From assembly GCA_903959175.1 (NCBI GenBank), contig CAJBVW010000098.1, forward strand, positions 1 through 34,086: 34,086 bases of DNA, in the 5' to 3' direction. The position numbers and the translations under genes were made by a program. The notes under the pieces are model-generated. The model ran no database searches. It was not told where the DNA came from and saw only the letters and a program-made list of their open reading frames with translations. The DNA is from an uncultured Pseudomonadota bacterium (GTDB lineage: Bacteria; Myxococcota_A; UBA796; SXON01). Positions 32,382-34,086 of this stretch are shown here, in pieces (position 1 is the first letter of the stretch; each line of letters begins with the position of its first letter).

Positions 32382-33080
32382 ATGGCTGACTGGAAAGGAC
32401 GCGGCGGCGGTCGGGCAGGTTCACAGCCCTCTCTCTCGATTGAGGGTGGGGCTGGGAAGGGCGGCGGTCGCGCCGGTGGTCAGCCGAGCCTCTCGGGCTC
32501 GACGTCGATCAGCCTCCCGACGCGCAGCGCGACGGTCCAGGCCTCGGTCGACTACGGCGGCTCATCCAGGCGCGCGCGGGTCGGCATCTCGGCCTCGGCA
32601 GGCACCAACCGCGCCGGGTCGACCATCAAGTCGTCGAGCGGCGAGCTCAACCCCCGCGTCGCCGATCCCGAGGGGAACTTCGTGTTCACCCTCGAGATCG
32701 ACGGCATCGAGGTCGCCCAGTTCAAGGAATGCAGCGGCCTCAAGTCGAGCACGCAGGTCTTCGAGCTCGAAGAGGGTGGGATGAACCACCGGGTGCACAA
32801 GCTGCCCGGTCAGTCCCGCTGGGAGAACATCACGCTCCGCTCCGGCGTCACGTCGGACACGTCGTTGCTCTCCTGGCGCAACGAGGTCATCCAGGACGAG
32901 TTCAGCCTCCGCCGCAACGGCAGCATCGTGATGAAGACGCTGCAGATGAAGGAAGTGCGCCGCTACAACTTCGTGCAGGCCTGGCCTGTCGCGTGGGAAG
33001 GTCCCTCCTTCGACGCCAACGCCGCGGACCTCGCCGTCGAGATGATCGAGCTGGCGCACCACGGCATCTCCATCAGCTAA
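32382..33080 (+). CDS. Tail tube protein with a Gly-rich N-terminal extension
   Basis: A 232-residue protein. The C-terminal 145 residues are a complete gp19-type tail tube domain: DPEGNFVFTLEIDGIEVAQF, KECSGLKSS, HRVHKLPGQSRWENITLRSG, then LLSWRNEV, and a final MIELAHHGISIS. Tube rings stack inside the sheath and carry or eject cargo. The first ~88 residues have no equal in standard tubes of about 145 residues and contain the repeat GGGRAGSQPSLS (8-20) and GGGRAGGQPSLS (27-38), followed by Ser/Thr-rich strands. The ATG follows GGAGGTGTGCG, a proper ribosome binding site. Whether the extension lines the lumen or is removed is unknown. Confidence 0.93.
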   Translation: MADWKGRGGGRAGSQPSLSIEGGAGKGGGRAGGQPSLSGSTSISLPTRSATVQASVDYGGSSRRARVGISASAGTNRAGSTIKSSSGELNPRVADPEGNFVFTLEIDGIEVAQFKECSGLKSSTQVFELEEGGMNHRVHKLPGQSRWENITLRSGVTSDTSLLSWRNEVIQDEFSLRRNGSIVMKTLQMKEVRRYNFVQAWPVAWEGPSFDANAADLAVEMIELAHHGISIS

Positions 33081-33108
33081 GCCCCCCTCCGGTCGAGGAG
33101 CCCCCGTC

Positions 33109-34086
33109 ATGTCTTCGAGCGACGGCGAGAATCGCAGCATCCCTGGTGACCGGCTGGTAAGCCGCATCCTGACGCGCGTGCGTCGTCGCCCGCGCCTCGG
33201 GATGTCGCCCGACTTCTACGCCCGCTTCGGCATGTCCGACCCGTGGACCGCGCCCGAGTTCGCCGGTCAGGACCCCGCCGCCGAGGGCGGCATGGTGTTC
33301 CTGTCCGCGCAGCCGTACTACGCGATGATGCGTCGCCTCGCGGACGCACGTCGTCGTCGCGAGCGCCGTGAGACCGCGTTCCAGGGCCGCCACGCCGGCG
33401 GCGCCGCCGGCATGAAGGCGATGACGCGCCGTTGGCCCGGCGAGACCGCGGCCTCGTTGGCCGTCTCGCGCATCGCCCGCCTCGCGCTCGACGAGATGAC
33501 GCTCCCGCCGGTGACCGCCCCCGCGGCGGCGCCGGCAGTCGCCGAGTCCGGCGCGTCGTCCGCGGCCGCCCCCGGCCGTCGTATCAGCAGGACGCTCATG
33601 AACCGCGGCGCCAGGGCCTGGCTGTCCGCTCCGTCGACCGCCGCCCGCGCCGAATCCGCCCGCGCCGAATCCGCCCCGCGCGCCTCCGCCGCGCGGCACG
33701 CTGGCGCCCGCCTCGCCCTCGCCGCCTCCGGTGCAAGCCCCGCGGCCCGCGCCCTCGCCGAGGCCGTGCCCGTCGCGGTCGGCGCGCGCCGGAAGCAGCT
33801 CGCCCGCATCGTCGAAGCGATCGAGACCCTGCCCCCCGAGGAGCAGGAGGTCCAGATCCGCCGCGTCGTGCGCCGCCTCGGCGCGTCCGCCCCGATCGCC
33901 CGCGCCCTCGTCGAGGAGGCCGCGCCCTCCCCGGTCACCCGTCCCTCACAGGTCGCGGCTCGCCGGGCCGACCCCGTGCCCGCTGCCGGCCTCCGCCCCG
34001 TGCTCGCGCGCTCGCCGGCGATGGCCCTCGCGGCCGCCCCCGAGGTCGATCGCGCCGCCAGCGGCACCCTCGCCACCGCCGAACGC
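33109..34086 (+). CDS. Ala/Arg-rich protein, partial (C-terminus beyond right edge)
   Basis: The ATG at 33109 follows GAGGAG, 28 bases after the tube stop. At least 326 codons stay open to the right edge. The first 100 residues are Arg-rich with several aromatic patches (GMSPDFYARFGMSDPW, FLSAQPYYAMMRRLADARRRRERR). From there the chain is Ala/Arg/Pro-rich and mostly helical, with a small repeat RAESARAESA and a more ordered helix pair (RKQLARIVEAIETLPPEEQEVQIRRVVRRL). No family is recognised. In eCIS operons this place can hold a further tube, a cargo or a tape-measure-like gene, so the assignment stays open. Confidence 0.65.
   Translation, partial: MSSSDGENRSIPGDRLVSRILTRVRRRPRLGMSPDFYARFGMSDPWTAPEFAGQDPAAEGGMVFLSAQPYYAMMRRLADARRRRERRETAFQGRHAGGAAGMKAMTRRWPGETAASLAVSRIARLALDEMTLPPVTAPAAAPAVAESGASSAAAPGRRISRTLMNRGARAWLSAPSTAARAESARAESAPRASAARHAGARLALAASGASPAARALAEAVPVAVGARRKQLARIVEAIETLPPEEQEVQIRRVVRRLGASAPIARALVEEAAPSPVTRPSQVAARRADPVPAAGLRPVLARSPAMALAAAPEVDRAASGTLATAER

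Noticed and set aside
21165-34086. Type VI secretion system or prophage tail
   Set aside because: There are no TssB/TssC, TssK or membrane complex genes, and no head, lysis, portal or integrase genes. DUF4157, DUF4255, DUF6760 and AAA+ genes point to eCIS.

Overview
The window is a very GC-rich, gene-dense stretch of a Gram-negative genome. Outer-membrane barrel-like proteins, many lipoproteins, thrombospondin type 3 repeats, a eukaryotic-like Ser/Thr kinase with FHA and von Willebrand A partners, and a futalosine-pathway enzyme together suggest a Myxococcota-like (former Deltaproteobacteria) organism. The phylum is an inference, as there is no rRNA or other marker here. I find no tRNA, rRNA, CRISPR array, transposase or integrase, and no gene-free gap longer than 300 bases.

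Left part (1-9742): a partial TPR-like gene leaves the left edge on the minus strand. It is followed by a futalosine hydrolase (menaquinone synthesis), an unknown helical protein, a Rieske [2Fe-2S] protein with a coupled small protein, and a minus-strand run of two lipoproteins and a secreted START/SRPBCC protein. Next come a lipoprotein fusing TSP3 repeats to a thioredoxin fold with a clear terminator, fumarase C, QueE (7-deazaguanine synthesis) and a CopZ-like metal chaperone.

Middle part (9787-21135): a set that looks like an envelope signalling module. It comprises two FHA-like membrane proteins transcribed divergently, a VWA lipoprotein with a C-terminal membrane segment, a PknB-type kinase with an extracytoplasmic tail, two probable outer-membrane proteins and a secreted protein with a TonB-C-like end. 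Joint function is inferred from gene order and domains only.

Right part (21165-34086): most of the first half of an extracellular contractile injection system (eCIS, the Afp/PVC/MAC class of phage-tail-like particle). A minus-strand pair encodes a DUF4157 'eCIS core' protein and an Afp15-like AAA+ ATPase. A plus-strand operon encodes a small basic protein, a DUF4255/Afp16-like cap protein, a large sheath, a CxxC tail-assembly-like protein, a DUF6760 protein, a second shorter sheath, a tail tube with a long glycine-rich N-terminal extension, and an Ala/Arg-rich protein that runs off the right edge. LysM, spike/PAAR, gp25, baseplate J, tail fibre and tape measure are not in the window and are expected further right. 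hutF (histidine breakdown) and an argE-like M20 deacetylase sit between the two eCIS blocks, with an unknown protein bearing a GN-x-x-V-x-x-LL motif that may be an eCIS cargo or accessory protein. The most unusual points are the ~200-residue insertion in the main sheath relative to the second sheath, the repeated low-complexity extension of the tube, and the hairpins and AGC repeat between the structural cistrons.
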